From: Candidatus Fusicatenibacter merdavium
GTDB taxonomy: Bacteria > Bacillota > Clostridia > Lachnospirales > Lachnospiraceae
Direction: 5' to 3'
NCBI GenBank assembly: GCA_019115005.1
Contig: DXEK01000110.1
Coordinates: 1 to 41,696, forward strand
Length of the DNA stretch: 41,696 bases
Part shown: piece by piece, positions 18,732 through 27,482 of the stretch
Layout of the letters: the number at the start of each line of letters is the position of its first letter
Position numbering within the stretch: position 1 is the stretch's first letter
Notes under the pieces: model-generated
Database searches by the model: none
Seen by the model: only the letters and a program-made list of their open reading frames with translations
Told to the model about the DNA's origin: nothing
Program-made: the position numbers and the translations under genes

Positions 18732-20216
18732 ATGACAAGTCAGGCATTGAGAGAGGCACGTATCTATGAAGAGGTTGCCGAAAAATCAGTTTCAGCAGAG
18801 GAAAGACCGGAGTTTCATCTTTCGGCGCGCACAGGATGGATGAATGATCCCAATGGATTTTCCTGCTATGGCGGAAAATATCACATGTTTTATCAGTATC
18901 ATCCTTATGATTCTCATTGGGGACCGATGCACTGGGGACATGCGGTGAGTGAAGATCTTCTGCACTGGGAATATCTGCCGGCCGCGCTGGCTCCGGATGA
19001 AACTTATGATAGAAACGGGTGCTTTTCCGGAAGCGCTGTTACACTCCCGGACGGGAGACAGATGCTGATGTATACCGGCGTACAGCAGCTGCGGTTGGCA
19101 AACGGCGGGATCCGCGATATTCAGACACAATGTCTCGCCGTTGGCGATGGTGTCGATTATGAAAAATATGAAAACAATCCGGTGCTGGATGAGAAGGACC
19201 TGCCGGAAGGATGCAGTTCTGCAGATTTTCGGGATCCGAAGATGTGGCGGAAGGAAGATGGAACTTATTGCTGCGTTGTGGGAAACCGTCCGGCGGATGG
19301 GAGCGGACAGATCCTGCTGTTTACCAGTAAGGATGGTTTTTCCTGGGAGTTTAAAAAGGTACTGATCGCAAACAATAATCGTTTCGGTAAAATGTGGGAA
19401 TGCCCAGACCTGTTTGAACTGGATGGCCGGATGGTGCTGCTCACCAGTCCGCAGGATATGCTTCCGCAGGGATTTGAGTACCATAATGGAAACGGAACCT
19501 TATGTCTGATCGGAGATTATGATGAGAAGACGGATACCTTTACTGAAGAACACGATCAGTCCATCGATTACGGTATTGATTTTTATGCCCCGCAGACGAT
19601 ACTTACACCGGATGGACGGCGGGTGATGATTGGTTGGATGCAGAACTGGGATACGTGCAACTTCCGATCACGAAATGTGGCGTGGTTCGGTCAGATGAGT
19701 CTGCCCCGGGAACTTTTTATCAAAAACGGAAGACTGTATCAGAGACCGATAAAGGAACTGGAAAACATGAGACACAATAAGGTAGAATACCATGATATTT
19801 CTGTCTCCGGAACGGTCCGTCTGGAAGGGGTAAAGGGTCGGAGGATTGACATGGAGCTGACGCTTCGGCCCGAGGATCCGAGGAATCTTTATCAGAAATT
19901 TGCGGTTCGTTTCGCGCAGAATGACCAGTATCAGAGTTCTTTCAGCTTCCGTCCGCGGGAATCTGTTTTGAAGATCGACAGAAAATTTTCAGGCTCAAGG
20001 AGGGCGATCATACATCAGCGTCGCAGTCTTGTAAATAGTAAAGACGGCGAGCTGAAGATGAGAATTATTTTAGATCGTTTCAGTGTAGAAGCATTCATAA
20101 ATGATGGAGAGCAGGTGATGTCGGCGATCATTTATACAGATCAGGAGGCTGATGGCATTTCCTTTTTTGCCGACGGGACTGTAAAGATGGATGTTGTAAA
20201 ATATGATCTCTGCTAG
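18732..20216 (+). CDS. GH32 beta-fructosidase (sucrose/sucrose-6-phosphate hydrolase type)
   Basis: Intact 494-residue GH32 enzyme without signal peptide. Catalytic residues are D39 in WMNDPNG, D168 in FRDP and E223 in WECPDLF; the FYQYHP and CFSGSAV motifs are also present. The C-terminal beta-sandwich ends with the family strands (RFSVEAFINDG, ISFFADG). The cytoplasmic location and the neighbouring GH13 fit hydrolysis of imported sucrose, sucrose-6-phosphate or short fructans. Which one is used cannot be decided from the sequence. ATG follows AAAGGAAG. It is the last enzyme gene of the operon. Confidence 0.93.
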   Translation: MTSQALREARIYEEVAEKSVSAEERPEFHLSARTGWMNDPNGFSCYGGKYHMFYQYHPYDSHWGPMHWGHAVSEDLLHWEYLPAALAPDETYDRNGCFSGSAVTLPDGRQMLMYTGVQQLRLANGGIRDIQTQCLAVGDGVDYEKYENNPVLDEKDLPEGCSSADFRDPKMWRKEDGTYCCVVGNRPADGSGQILLFTSKDGFSWEFKKVLIANNNRFGKMWECPDLFELDGRMVLLTSPQDMLPQGFEYHNGNGTLCLIGDYDEKTDTFTEEHDQSIDYGIDFYAPQTILTPDGRRVMIGWMQNWDTCNFRSRNVAWFGQMSLPRELFIKNGRLYQRPIKELENMRHNKVEYHDISVSGTVRLEGVKGRRIDMELTLRPEDPRNLYQKFAVRFAQNDQYQSSFSFRPRESVLKIDRKFSGSRRAIIHQRRSLVNSKDGELKMRIILDRFSVEAFINDGEQVMSAIIYTDQEADGISFFADGTVKMDVVKYDLC

Positions 20217-20312
20217 AAGACGCCAAGACGAAAGGTATTTCAACAGGATATGGTACCGTCCGGTTAAAATCTTACATATACTGATTCTGAAAAGACAGAT
20301 GGCGGCGGTGAA

Positions 20313-20462
20313 ATGAAAAAGCAGGATTCCTTGTACCGGAAGCTGGAAGAATTTGAATATGAAAGCTCTCACAGAGGCGGAAGGTTTTTCAAATTACAAA
20401 AATCGTTGAAGGAACTGGAACAGCTTTTGAAGGGGACAGAAGGTAAGAAGAAAAAGAAGTAG
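20313..20462 (+). CDS. possible 49-residue basic coiled-coil protein
   Basis: A short frame encodes a highly charged, helical peptide: MKKQDSLYRKLEEFEY, a middle KLQKSLKELEQLLKG heptad pattern and a KKKKK tail. The ribosome binding site is weak (GGCGGTG). It starts about 100 bp after the GH32 gene. I do not recognise a family, and it may be spurious. In the 518-bp gap 20217-20734 it is the only plausible gene; the rest holds a hairpin and the tRNA promoter. Confidence 0.3.
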   Translation: MKKQDSLYRKLEEFEYESSHRGGRFFKLQKSLKELEQLLKGTEGKKKKK

Positions 20463-20499
20463 AAAAGATTTTCGGGCCGGTATGTGGGTCAGATGCAAC

Positions 20500-20547
20500 C
20501 CGGAGTATGCCTGAGGATTACAGGTGTGGATTCTCAGTATACTCCGG
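20500..20547 (+). terminator. imperfect hairpin, possible operon terminator
   Basis: CCGGAGTAT (20500-20508) pairs with ATACTCCGG (20539-20547) and the stem continues imperfectly through CTGAG/CTCAG. No strong T-run follows, so it may be a processing or weak termination site after the glycosidase operon. Confidence 0.4.
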
Positions 20548-20663
20548 AGTTAATATCTATATCATGTATGATTAAAAAATTATGCATTTAAGATAAAAAA
20601 TAATAAACCAGAAAAAGTTTCGTTGTAAAAAATAACAAAACGAAAAAAATAATAAAAAAAGTG

Positions 20664-20692
20664 TTGATTTTTTTTACTGTATCGCATATAAT
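20664..20692 (+). promoter_or_regulatory. promoter of tRNA-Lys
   Basis: TTGATT (20664-20669), a 17-base spacer and a perfect TATAAT (20687-20692), 43 bp before the tRNA. Confidence 0.8.
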
Positions 20693-20734
20693 AATTCTTG
20701 CGTTCCGATAAGGGATTGAAAAAATTAAAAATAT

Positions 20735-20807
20735 GCGCCTTTAGCTCAGTTGGTAGAGCAGTAGACTCTTAATCTATTTGTCCAGGGTTCGAGTCCCTGA
20801 AGGCGCA
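20735..20807 (+). tRNA. tRNA-Lys (anticodon CTT)
   Basis: A 73-nt cloverleaf: acceptor GCGCCTT/AAGGCGC, D-arm GCTC-AGTTGGTA-GAGC, anticodon stem GTAGA/TCTAT with loop CTCTTAA (anticodon CTT, reading AAG), T-arm CAGGG-TTCGAGT-CCCTG and discriminator A. The 3' CCA is not encoded. It is a single tRNA gene with its own promoter and terminator. Confidence 0.96.
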
Positions 20808-20814
20808 CTAAAAG

Positions 20815-20858
20815 CACTGTTTTTGCAGACCTGTGAGCTGCGGGGACGGTGTTTTTTG
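20815..20858 (+). terminator. terminator of tRNA-Lys
   Basis: CACTGT pairs with ACGGTG (one wobble) around an inner GCAG/CTGC stem, followed by TTTTTT. Downstream, 20859-21106 has small GC-rich hairpins but no gene or motif that I can recognise. Confidence 0.6.
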
Positions 20859-21106
20859 TTTGCAAAGTGTTTTGTTTGTAAAGCGAAATGATGTCGGGCT
20901 CAAAAGATATTTTGATTCCCGAAAATGCTGCGGATCGTTCCGCATTTCATGCTCCTGTGCTCCTGAAAACATTCAAAATCCGCCGCGGTCGATGCAGACG
21001 AAAGCTGTTCTGCGCTGACTGCGGCGGTATTGCTTTCCGGTCACGTTTTTGTTGCTTTCTGTACGTTTTCTATATACCGCGGGGCGGTCTCCGAATCCGC
21101 GCAGTC

Positions 21107-21838
21107 TCAGTCGTGTCTCTCATTCTTGCTGTCATATGTCTCGCAGAATCTTGCGGCAAAGGCCGGCTCTTCCCCGTGTGCATAAAGATGGGAGACATCG
21201 CCGTAAGAGCGCATGCGGAACAGAGCGATCCCTTCACGCCGTTCCTCTGTGACCACAGAAGTTACGGAGCTTGGAGCGGCTACGAATTGATGCCACAGGA
21301 TCATCGGCGAGATGTGCAGAAGATGGCTGAGGAGCACACAGCCGAGGCCAAAATGACAGAAGAACGCCAGTTTCTCCCGGTTGGCACATTGCGCCCGGTA
21401 ATAGTTTCCTTCCCGGATGTAGCCGTGTTCCGCAAGTATTCTGTCGAAATTTTCCGTTACGTGGTCGTATTCCGCTTTCATGTTTTCAGACTGAAAGACC
21501 GGGGCTTTCCACCAGCTGTCGTAGTCGTAGAATCCGGGTTCCTTCGTCCAGTCTTCGGGGAGCCAGTCCCAGGCGATCATTTTGCGGTCCTGCACATCCG
21601 GGCGGTGAATCGGCACATCAAATTCTTTCAGCCACGGACAGATCACCGCTTCCCGGTTCAGTTTTTTCAGGGTGCAGGAGGCGGTGTCCCTGGCTCTCCC
21701 GAGAGGAGATACATAAAAATCTTTGATGTTCATTTTTACAAGCTTTTCCGAGAGGTATTCCGCCTCCCGCCATCCCTTTTCCGTAAGGGAGTCTTTTTCA
21801 TAGTCGGGGTCGCCGTGCCGTATGATCATTAATTCCAT
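21107..21838 (-). CDS. histidine phosphatase (phosphoglycerate mutase-like) family protein
   Basis: A 243-residue protein of the histidine phosphatase superfamily. The N-terminal MELMIIRHG holds the phospho-acceptor H8 and R7; SPLGRARDTA gives the second arginine; a later FFCHFG gives the second catalytic histidine. Large inserts between the two halves are typical of the clostridial broad-specificity branch rather than glycolytic GpmA. I choose the ATG at 21838, preceded by AAGGAAG, over an upstream start at 21976 whose leader is basic and lacks family similarity. Substrate unknown. It is monocistronic and convergent with the tRNA. Confidence 0.85.
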   Translation of the reverse strand: MELMIIRHGDPDYEKDSLTEKGWREAEYLSEKLVKMNIKDFYVSPLGRARDTASCTLKKLNREAVICPWLKEFDVPIHRPDVQDRKMIAWDWLPEDWTKEPGFYDYDSWWKAPVFQSENMKAEYDHVTENFDRILAEHGYIREGNYYRAQCANREKLAFFCHFGLGCVLLSHLLHISPMILWHQFVAAPSSVTSVVTEERREGIALFRMRSYGDVSHLYAHGEEPAFAARFCETYDSKNERHD

Positions 21839-22069
21839 GATTTTCTTCCTTATCTTCATATATCGCATATGATGATGCCGGGGCAAAAGGTATTTTGGCT
21901 CTGGCGTCATATGATTTATTTTGCTGCATAACAATTTTAATATATTTCTGCCTGCTGTACAATATGAATTATCCATTGTAAAAGTAACAGAACGGAGCGT
22001 TTATGCACTTCGTGTAAAGGAATATTTTGGCTGTTTTCATTGTTGGGACAAACAAGATATAAAAACATT

Positions 22070-22105
22070 CAGGGGCTGCCGCACTTATCTGTGCGGCAGC
22101 CCCTG
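22070..22105. terminator. perfect 15-bp stem terminator after spoIIID
   Basis: CAGGGGCTGCCGCAC (22070-22084), a 6-nt loop and its exact complement (22091-22105). On the minus strand it is followed by AATGTTTTTATA, giving an intrinsic terminator for spoIIID. In the remaining bases upstream of the phosphatase gene a catATG-rich inverted repeat is visible but unassigned. Confidence 0.85.
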
Positions 22106-22123
22106 CTGTGTAACAAAAGAATT

Positions 22124-22399
22124 TCATTTTTCGTTTTTGCTGCAGGCCTGCAGTCTCCGTTGATATTTTTCCTTTGTAGCCATCCCGCCGCGGATGTGGC
22201 GTTCCTGTTTGTTGACATTCAGAACCTCACGCACCTCCTGTGCCAGTTCAGGATTGATCTTCACCAGCCGCTCTACCATATCCTTATGTACAGTAGATTT
22301 GCTGATGCCGAATTTCTTTGCGGTCTGACGGACGGTTGCCCGTGCTTCAATCATGTAGCTGGCGACTTCTATGGCTCTTTCTTCTATATAATCTTTCAA
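22124..22399 (-). CDS. spoIIID: sporulation transcriptional regulator SpoIIID
   Basis: A 91-residue DNA-binding protein of the mother cell, acting after engulfment to modulate the sigma-E and sigma-K regulons. The sequence begins KDYIEERAIEVASYMIE, has the helix-turn-helix ATVRQTAKKFGISKSTVHKD at about residues 21-40 and a basic C-terminal helix (MATKEKYQRR), all matching the family. It shows that the organism belongs to a spore-forming lineage. It stands alone, with a strong terminator downstream and a sigma-E-like -10 element upstream. Confidence 0.97.
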   Translation of the reverse strand: MKDYIEERAIEVASYMIEARATVRQTAKKFGISKSTVHKDMVERLVKINPELAQEVREVLNVNKQERHIRGGMATKEKYQRRLQACSKNEK

Positions 22400-22427
22400 G
22401 GAACCCCCCGAAACTGTTGCTTTTTAC

Positions 22428-22435
22428 AGTGTATG
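22428..22435 (-). promoter_or_regulatory. sigma-E-like -10 element of spoIIID
   Basis: CATACACT on the minus strand matches the CATACA-T type -10 of sigma-E promoters and lies about 30 bases before the start codon. A convincing -35 element is not obvious, so the call rests on one half of the promoter plus knowledge that spoIIID is a sigma-E gene. Confidence 0.45.
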
Positions 22436-22626
22436 CGGGAGAGTGACAAACCATGCGGAAATCTTCGTTGGGAACAAGTGTAGTATGTGTACTCGATTAC
22501 GCAATCAAAATCAAGAATAAAAAAATACGATCGGATTCCGGTTTTTGGAAATTAGAATATTTCCATAAAAAATAAAATGAAAACTTATGTAAAAGATACA
22601 AAATAATTAAAATAAAGAAAAGTGCA

Positions 22627-22655
22627 TTGACAAATATATGTGCATTAAATATAAT
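22627..22655 (+). promoter_or_regulatory. consensus sigma-A promoter of the arabino-oligosaccharide operon
   Basis: TTGACA, a 17-base spacer and TATAAT: a full consensus promoter, so expression must be held down by a repressor or catabolite control. The upstream part of the 327-bp gap (22436-22626) is AT-rich, with no gene seen. Confidence 0.88.
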
Positions 22656-22695
22656 TTAACACATAGAGTACAGGTGTACGCAAAATAAAATTGTA

Positions 22696-22712
22696 TTTAC
22701 GCGAAGCGTAAA
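22696..22712. promoter_or_regulatory. palindrome TTTACGC-GAA-GCGTAAA, likely operator
   Basis: A perfect 7-bp palindrome around GAA, about 35-50 bases after the predicted start and just before the ribosome binding site GGAAAGGAG. An isolated TACGC also occurs at 22677-22681. Position suggests a repressor site, perhaps for the LacI protein at 27483-28469. It could also sequester part of the leader RNA as a small hairpin. Confidence 0.5.
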
Positions 22713-22726
22713 GGAAAGGAGACGAC

Positions 22727-24016
22727 ATGAAACGAAAAATGGCAATCAGCTTGATGCTCACAGCAGTAATATGTTCATCCACACTGTTGGGAGGATGCTC
22801 CAGCGGAACGTCTGGAGAGACAAAATCCGGGTCTGGAGAACAGAATGGCAAGATTGAACTGGAATTTTGGAACGTATTTACAGGATCAGACGGCGATATC
22901 CTGAAAGAAATCGTGAACAATTATAATGAGACGAATACTGATAATATTCAGATTAATATGGACATCATGCCAAATGACACGCTTCAGCAGAAACTTCCGG
23001 CAGCTATAGCTACCAATACGGCCCCGGATCTTGTGCTGTTCGGTGTGGAAAATATTGCTCCTTATGTTGCGAATGATTCGCTGGAAGATATCAGCGATTT
23101 CTGGGAAACTGCGGATGTAGATGAGAGTAATTTCCTGGATAACGTTGTGGAGTTATCTTATGTGGATGGAAAATTGTATGGTACACCGATGCAGTACAAT
23201 GTTTCCTATCTCTATTGGAATAAAGATCTATTTGAAGCTGCAGGTCTGGATCCTGAGACACCTCCGGCGACATTGGATGAGCTTGCAGATTTTGCGGAAA
23301 AATGTACCGATGCTTCCAAAAATCAGTATGGACTTGCCCTGCCCGTGCAAACAACATATATGCAGTTCCTCTGGGCAAACGGTGGGGATGCCGATGATCC
23401 GGAAACGGGTACAAATCTTCTGGATTCTGAGGAGAATCTTGCAACTCTCCAGTGGCTGCAGGATCTTGCAGTGAATAAGAAGGTTACACCTGTAAATTCT
23501 ACTGGTTCTGATTGCGACGCAATGTTACAGGCCGGACAGATTGCCATGTATTTCAGTGGTCCGTGGCAGATCAATGGTCTTAGAGAACAGGGAATTAATT
23601 TTGGAATTGCTCCATGCCCGGCAGGAACGGACGGTGCATATTCGCCGGCTGGTGGATGTAGTTATGTGATCCCGAAGGGAACAGATCAGGAAACAAAAGA
23701 AGCTGCGTATAAGTTTATGAAATACTGGTTGAGTGATGAGGTACTGAAGGAATGGTCTCAGAAAAATGGATTTCCTGTCTGGTCAGAAACTTTGATGGAA
23801 GATCCGGAAATTCAAAATGATGAAGTGCTTAGTGCAATTTCAGAGGCGACACAGATCGGACGTTCCTATAATCTGGGATATTCTTTGGCTAGCCAGATTG
23901 ATAATGATGTTATGTTCCCTATGTTTGAAAAAGTTCTTACAGGTGCGGCTTCGCCGGAGGATGCATTAAAAGAAGCTTCGGCAGCGATGGATACTGTGCT
24001 TGCGGGCTCTAATTAA
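22727..24016 (+). CDS. ABC sugar-binding lipoprotein, AraN-like
   Basis: Extracellular solute-binding protein (family 1) of 429 residues. It has a lipoprotein signal with Lys/Arg start, hydrophobic core and lipobox LLGGC with Cys24, then a Ser/Gly linker. The mature part shows the cluster-1 pattern (LEFWNVFTG, FAEKCTDAS, GQIAMYFSGPW, WSQKNGFPV). With two permeases, an AbfA-type GH51 and a LacI regulator downstream, arabino-oligosaccharides are the likely ligand, as for Bacillus AraNPQ. No ATPase gene is present, which is usual because such systems share an MsmK-type ATPase. Confidence 0.9.
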   Translation: MKRKMAISLMLTAVICSSTLLGGCSSGTSGETKSGSGEQNGKIELEFWNVFTGSDGDILKEIVNNYNETNTDNIQINMDIMPNDTLQQKLPAAIATNTAPDLVLFGVENIAPYVANDSLEDISDFWETADVDESNFLDNVVELSYVDGKLYGTPMQYNVSYLYWNKDLFEAAGLDPETPPATLDELADFAEKCTDASKNQYGLALPVQTTYMQFLWANGGDADDPETGTNLLDSEENLATLQWLQDLAVNKKVTPVNSTGSDCDAMLQAGQIAMYFSGPWQINGLREQGINFGIAPCPAGTDGAYSPAGGCSYVIPKGTDQETKEAAYKFMKYWLSDEVLKEWSQKNGFPVWSETLMEDPEIQNDEVLSAISEATQIGRSYNLGYSLASQIDNDVMFPMFEKVLTGAASPEDALKEASAAMDTVLAGSN

Positions 24017-24070
24017 GGATAGGATACTGTTGTAAGTTGTACAAATTTTGCAGCGGTGAAATCGGAATGA

Positions 24071-24107
24071 TATATGTCTTTGGGCTGTTTCAGTCCAAAG
24101 ACATATA
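24071..24107 (+). promoter_or_regulatory. intercistronic hairpin between binding protein and permeases
   Basis: A perfect 13-bp stem, TATATGTCTTTGG (24071-24083) with its complement (24095-24107) and an 11-nt loop. It is followed by AATTTAGGAG, which is the ribosome binding site of the permease, rather than a T-run. It probably protects the upstream message from 3' decay or partly stops transcription, giving more binding protein than permease. Confidence 0.65.
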
Positions 24108-24122
24108 ATTTAGGAGAAAATT

Positions 24123-25025
24123 ATGAAAAGAAAGAAAAAATATCAGCCACACAATCAGAAAGCGGCGTATCTTTTTATCTTGCCGTCTATGGTGATACTT
24201 ACGGTATTTGTCTTTATTCCACTGATTGCGTCACTTGTGATCAGCCTGCTGAATATGAATATTTTTATGAATGATATTTCTTTTGCCGGACTGGCAAATT
24301 TCAGGAAACTTTTTTCTGACAGCAGGGTTTCCAATGCTACGTTAAACACGGTGGTTTTCAGTCTGTTTCAGGTACCGCTGCAGGTAGGGCTGGCGCTGCT
24401 CCTTTCTATGTATGTGGCTAAAAATAATAAATACACAAAAATGCTTCGATCTATTTATTATCTTCCGTTTGTATGCTCTATGACAGCTATTGGTATTGTG
24501 TGGTCTATGCTGTTGGATCCCAATCTTGGTCTGGTACCGTACTGGCTGAAACAAATTGGTTTGGAGAGTATTTCTTTTTTAAAAGATCCGTCGCTGGCAA
24601 TGCCGACAGTTATTGTAATTACTGCTTGGAAAGGTTTTGGATATACATTAACATTGATCACGGCTGCCGTCCTGAATATTTCACCATCCCTGTATGAAGC
24701 GGCAGATATTGATGGAGCAAGTGCCTGGACAAAATTTACTCATATTACAATACCGGGTATTTTTCCAACAATAAGCTTTTGTATTGTGACGACCACGATC
24801 AGTTCTCTTCAGGTTTTTGATCAGACGTATGTAATGACGCAGGGCGGACCTTTGTATAAGACGGAGACGTTGGTGCAGTATATTTATGATCGAGGATTTC
24901 AGACTGCGCCTTATGATTTGGGATACGCTTCAGCGATTTCCGTATATTTATTTGCAATTATTGCTGTTGTAACTTTTGTTCTCAGAAAAGTTGTATTGAA
25001 CAAGGGGGAAGAATCGGATGCGTAA
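24123..25025 (+). CDS. carbohydrate ABC permease, MalF/AraP type
   Basis: A 300-residue membrane protein with six predicted helices, an N-terminal basic segment (KRKKKYQPHNQKAA) and the EAA loop EAADIDGASAWTKFTHITIPG that docks on the ATPase. Typical family segments FLKDPSLAMPTVIV and VFDQTYVMTQGGP are present. It overlaps the next permease by 8 bp and follows the hairpin and a GGAG site. Confidence 0.93.
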   Translation: MKRKKKYQPHNQKAAYLFILPSMVILTVFVFIPLIASLVISLLNMNIFMNDISFAGLANFRKLFSDSRVSNATLNTVVFSLFQVPLQVGLALLLSMYVAKNNKYTKMLRSIYYLPFVCSMTAIGIVWSMLLDPNLGLVPYWLKQIGLESISFLKDPSLAMPTVIVITAWKGFGYTLTLITAAVLNISPSLYEAADIDGASAWTKFTHITIPGIFPTISFCIVTTTISSLQVFDQTYVMTQGGPLYKTETLVQYIYDRGFQTAPYDLGYASAISVYLFAIIAVVTFVLRKVVLNKGEESDA

Positions 25026-25845
25026 AAAGTTTTCTGTGGGGAATACAGTTGGTTTTATCTTGACTTTTCTTGTAGCGCTGACGATACTGATACCGATTTT
25101 CTGGCTGATCGTTTCTGCCTTTAAGACAGATGCGGGTGTTATATCTTACCCACCCAGATTTTTCCCGGATGAGTGGACGATCAATCAGTTTAAATATGTG
25201 ACGGACAGTATTCCGATCTTTCGGATGCTCGGGAATACAGTGATTTTTTCCGGATGTGTTACGGTGATCAGTGTATTGTTTGATTCTATGGCGGGTTATG
25301 CATTTGCAAGAATGAATTTTAAGGGAAAGAAAATGATTTTTTCTATCATCCTTCTTACGATGATGGTGCCTTTCCAGGTTATTATGACGCCTCTGTATAT
25401 TGAAGTGTATAAATTGAATCTTCTGGATACATATTTAGGTCTTATATTGCCAAGAGCAACCAGTGCATATGGCATTTATATGATGGCATCTTTTTTTCAG
25501 GGACTTCCAAAATCTATCGAGGAGTCGGGAAGAATTGATGGAATGGGTGAGTTCAGAATCTTTTGGTCACTTATGCTTCCCTTGTGTAAACCGGCTGTAG
25601 CCAGTCTTGCAATTTTTCATTTTATGAATAACTGGAATGATCTTCTTTATCCACTGATGTTGACCAGTTCGGCAAGTATGAGAACGTTATCGGCAGGCCT
25701 GGCAGTACTGGTTGGAAATAAAGTTATTAAGTATGGGCCAACTTTAGCAGCTACATTGATTTCGATTTTGCCATTGTTGATTCTCTATATTTTTTTCCAG
25801 AGATATTTTGTTGAGGGAATTGCAGCAGGCGGAGAAAAGGAATAG
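25018..25845 (+). CDS. carbohydrate ABC permease, MalG/AraQ type
   Basis: A 275-residue partner permease with six helices and the EAA loop EESGRIDGMGEFRIFWSLMLP. The MalG-type motifs MVPFQVIMTPLY and FHFMNNWNDLLYPL are clear. Translation is coupled to the preceding gene through an 8-bp overlap. Context is import of arabino-oligosaccharides for the following GH51. Confidence 0.93.
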   Translation: MRKKFSVGNTVGFILTFLVALTILIPIFWLIVSAFKTDAGVISYPPRFFPDEWTINQFKYVTDSIPIFRMLGNTVIFSGCVTVISVLFDSMAGYAFARMNFKGKKMIFSIILLTMMVPFQVIMTPLYIEVYKLNLLDTYLGLILPRATSAYGIYMMASFFQGLPKSIEESGRIDGMGEFRIFWSLMLPLCKPAVASLAIFHFMNNWNDLLYPLMLTSSASMRTLSAGLAVLVGNKVIKYGPTLAATLISILPLLILYIFFQRYFVEGIAAGGEKE

Positions 25846-25864
25846 AAAAGGATGGTACAAACTA

Positions 25865-27367
25865 TTGAAAGCAAGAAAGATTATAAATAAGGATTTCAGA
25901 AAAGGTACGATTGACAAAAGAATTTATGGATCTTTTGTGGAACACATGGGGCGAGTAGTTTACGGTGGAATTTACGAACCGGGGCATTTCAGTGCAGATG
26001 AAGACGGATTCCGGCAGGATGTACTGGAATTGGTAAAAAAAATGGGGGTTACGGCTGTCAGATATCCGGGCGGAAATTTTGTTTCCTGTTATGACTGGCG
26101 TGATGGTGTGGGACCGAAGGAACAACGTCCTCGTCGCCTGGAATTGGCTTGGAGAGCAGTTGAAACCAATGAGGTGGGGACAAATGAATTTATGAAATGG
26201 GCTCACAAGGCAGAAGTGGAGCCGATATGGGCTGTGAATCTGGGAACAAAAGGGATTGAAAATGCTGTTTCAGCTCTGGAATATTGTAATATTGCAGGCG
26301 GAACAAAATATAGTGATCTGAGACGAAGCCATGGTATTGAAAATCCGTATAGAATTAAAACATGGTGTCTTGGAAACGAAATGGATGGAGAATGGCAGAT
26401 TGGGCATAAGACTGCAGAGGAATATGGAAGACTGGCACAAGAAACAGCGAAGGCGATGAAACTGGTGGATCCGGAAGTTCGGTTGGTTTCCTGCGGAAGT
26501 TCGAAATCGGATATGCTTACTTGGCCGGAGTGGGAGGCAGTGACTCTTTCTTATACTTATGATTATGTGGATTATATTTCGCTGCATCAATATTATGGCG
26601 GACAGGAGAAGGGAACAGCGGAGTTTCTTGCACAGTCCGTTGATATGGAGAATTATATCAAGACGGTAATTGCTACTTGTGATTTTGTAAAAGCAAAGAA
26701 AAGATCACAGAAGATTTTAAATATCAGTTTTGATGAGTGGGGGGTCTGGGAAATGCCGGATCAGGAAGTTGTATCTCAAGTAGATGCAAAGCCCTGGCAA
26801 GTGGCGCCACATCTAAGTGAACAGATTTACACAATGGAAGACGCGCTTTTGTTTGCAAGCATGATGATGAATTTTTTGAAATATGCGGATAGAATCAAAA
26901 TTGCATGTCAGTCGCTGCTGACGAATGTCAGCGCAGCGATTATGACGGAAGAGGGAGCAGAAGCATGGGTTCAGCCGATTTTTTATCCGTTTGCTCATAT
27001 GTCTGCCTATGGTAGAGGTATAGTTTTGGAAGAGCAGGGAAGGGGAGACGCTTATTCGTGTTCATTTGGGGAAGTGGAGTATCTGGACAGTGTTGCCGTT
27101 TATAATGTAGAGAGGAACGAGGTCGTGTTTTTTCTGGTAAATCGTGGAGAAGAGAATATGGATTTTTCTGCGGAGCTGCAGAATTTTAGAATTGAAGGAA
27201 TCGCAGAACATATTATTATGTGCCATGAGAACAGAAAAATTACGAATAGGGAAAATCATAATGCAGTAAAACCTTTTGAGGTTCAGGATGTAACAACGAA
27301 AGATCAAACTATTTCCTGTATGCTGCGTCCTCTTTCATGGAATGTAATTCGGGTAAAGGTTCAGTGA
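25865..27367 (+). CDS. abfA: GH51 alpha-L-arabinofuranosidase (AbfA type)
   Basis: A 500-residue cytoplasmic GH51 that completes breakdown of imported arabino-oligosaccharides. The sequence matches the Bacillus AbfA branch: INKDFRKGTIDKRIYGSFVEH, RYPGGNF, acid/base E172 in GNEMDGEW and nucleophile E291 in FDEWGVW. I choose the TTG at 25865 (protein KARKIINKDF after the initiator), 19 bases after the permease stop with AAAGG upstream. A longer frame from 25808 would lie inside the permease gene and add residues foreign to the family. It is distinct from the GH51 at 999-2501, so the organism keeps both branches. Confidence 0.92.
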   Translation: MKARKIINKDFRKGTIDKRIYGSFVEHMGRVVYGGIYEPGHFSADEDGFRQDVLELVKKMGVTAVRYPGGNFVSCYDWRDGVGPKEQRPRRLELAWRAVETNEVGTNEFMKWAHKAEVEPIWAVNLGTKGIENAVSALEYCNIAGGTKYSDLRRSHGIENPYRIKTWCLGNEMDGEWQIGHKTAEEYGRLAQETAKAMKLVDPEVRLVSCGSSKSDMLTWPEWEAVTLSYTYDYVDYISLHQYYGGQEKGTAEFLAQSVDMENYIKTVIATCDFVKAKKRSQKILNISFDEWGVWEMPDQEVVSQVDAKPWQVAPHLSEQIYTMEDALLFASMMMNFLKYADRIKIACQSLLTNVSAAIMTEEGAEAWVQPIFYPFAHMSAYGRGIVLEEQGRGDAYSCSFGEVEYLDSVAVYNVERNEVVFFLVNRGEENMDFSAELQNFRIEGIAEHIIMCHENRKITNRENHNAVKPFEVQDVTTKDQTISCMLRPLSWNVIRVKVQ

Positions 27368-27409
27368 GCAGAGGTTTGATGTGATCCTGCCTGCACTAAA
27401 GTTTCGATA

Positions 27410-27438
27410 TTGTATGTATAAAAAAAATATGGTAAACT
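27410..27438 (+). promoter_or_regulatory. possible promoter of the second LacI gene
   Basis: TTGTAT (27410-27415), a 17-base spacer and TAAACT (27433-27438), about 45 bases before the start codon. Moderate match, so the gene may also be read from the operon promoter. Confidence 0.5.
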
Positions 27439-27482
27439 TTCTCTTGATAAAATGAGTGAAAACTGTGCAGGAGATAAGGATT

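Noticed and set aside
20500-20547. Riboswitch before the tRNA
   Set aside because: It is only a simple imperfect hairpin without a recognisable aptamer core, and no regulated protein gene follows.
20888-21832. A 314-codon plus-strand frame opposite the histidine phosphatase gene
   Set aside because: The minus strand has the RHG motif, a good start and a ribosome binding site; the plus frame has no recognisable domain.
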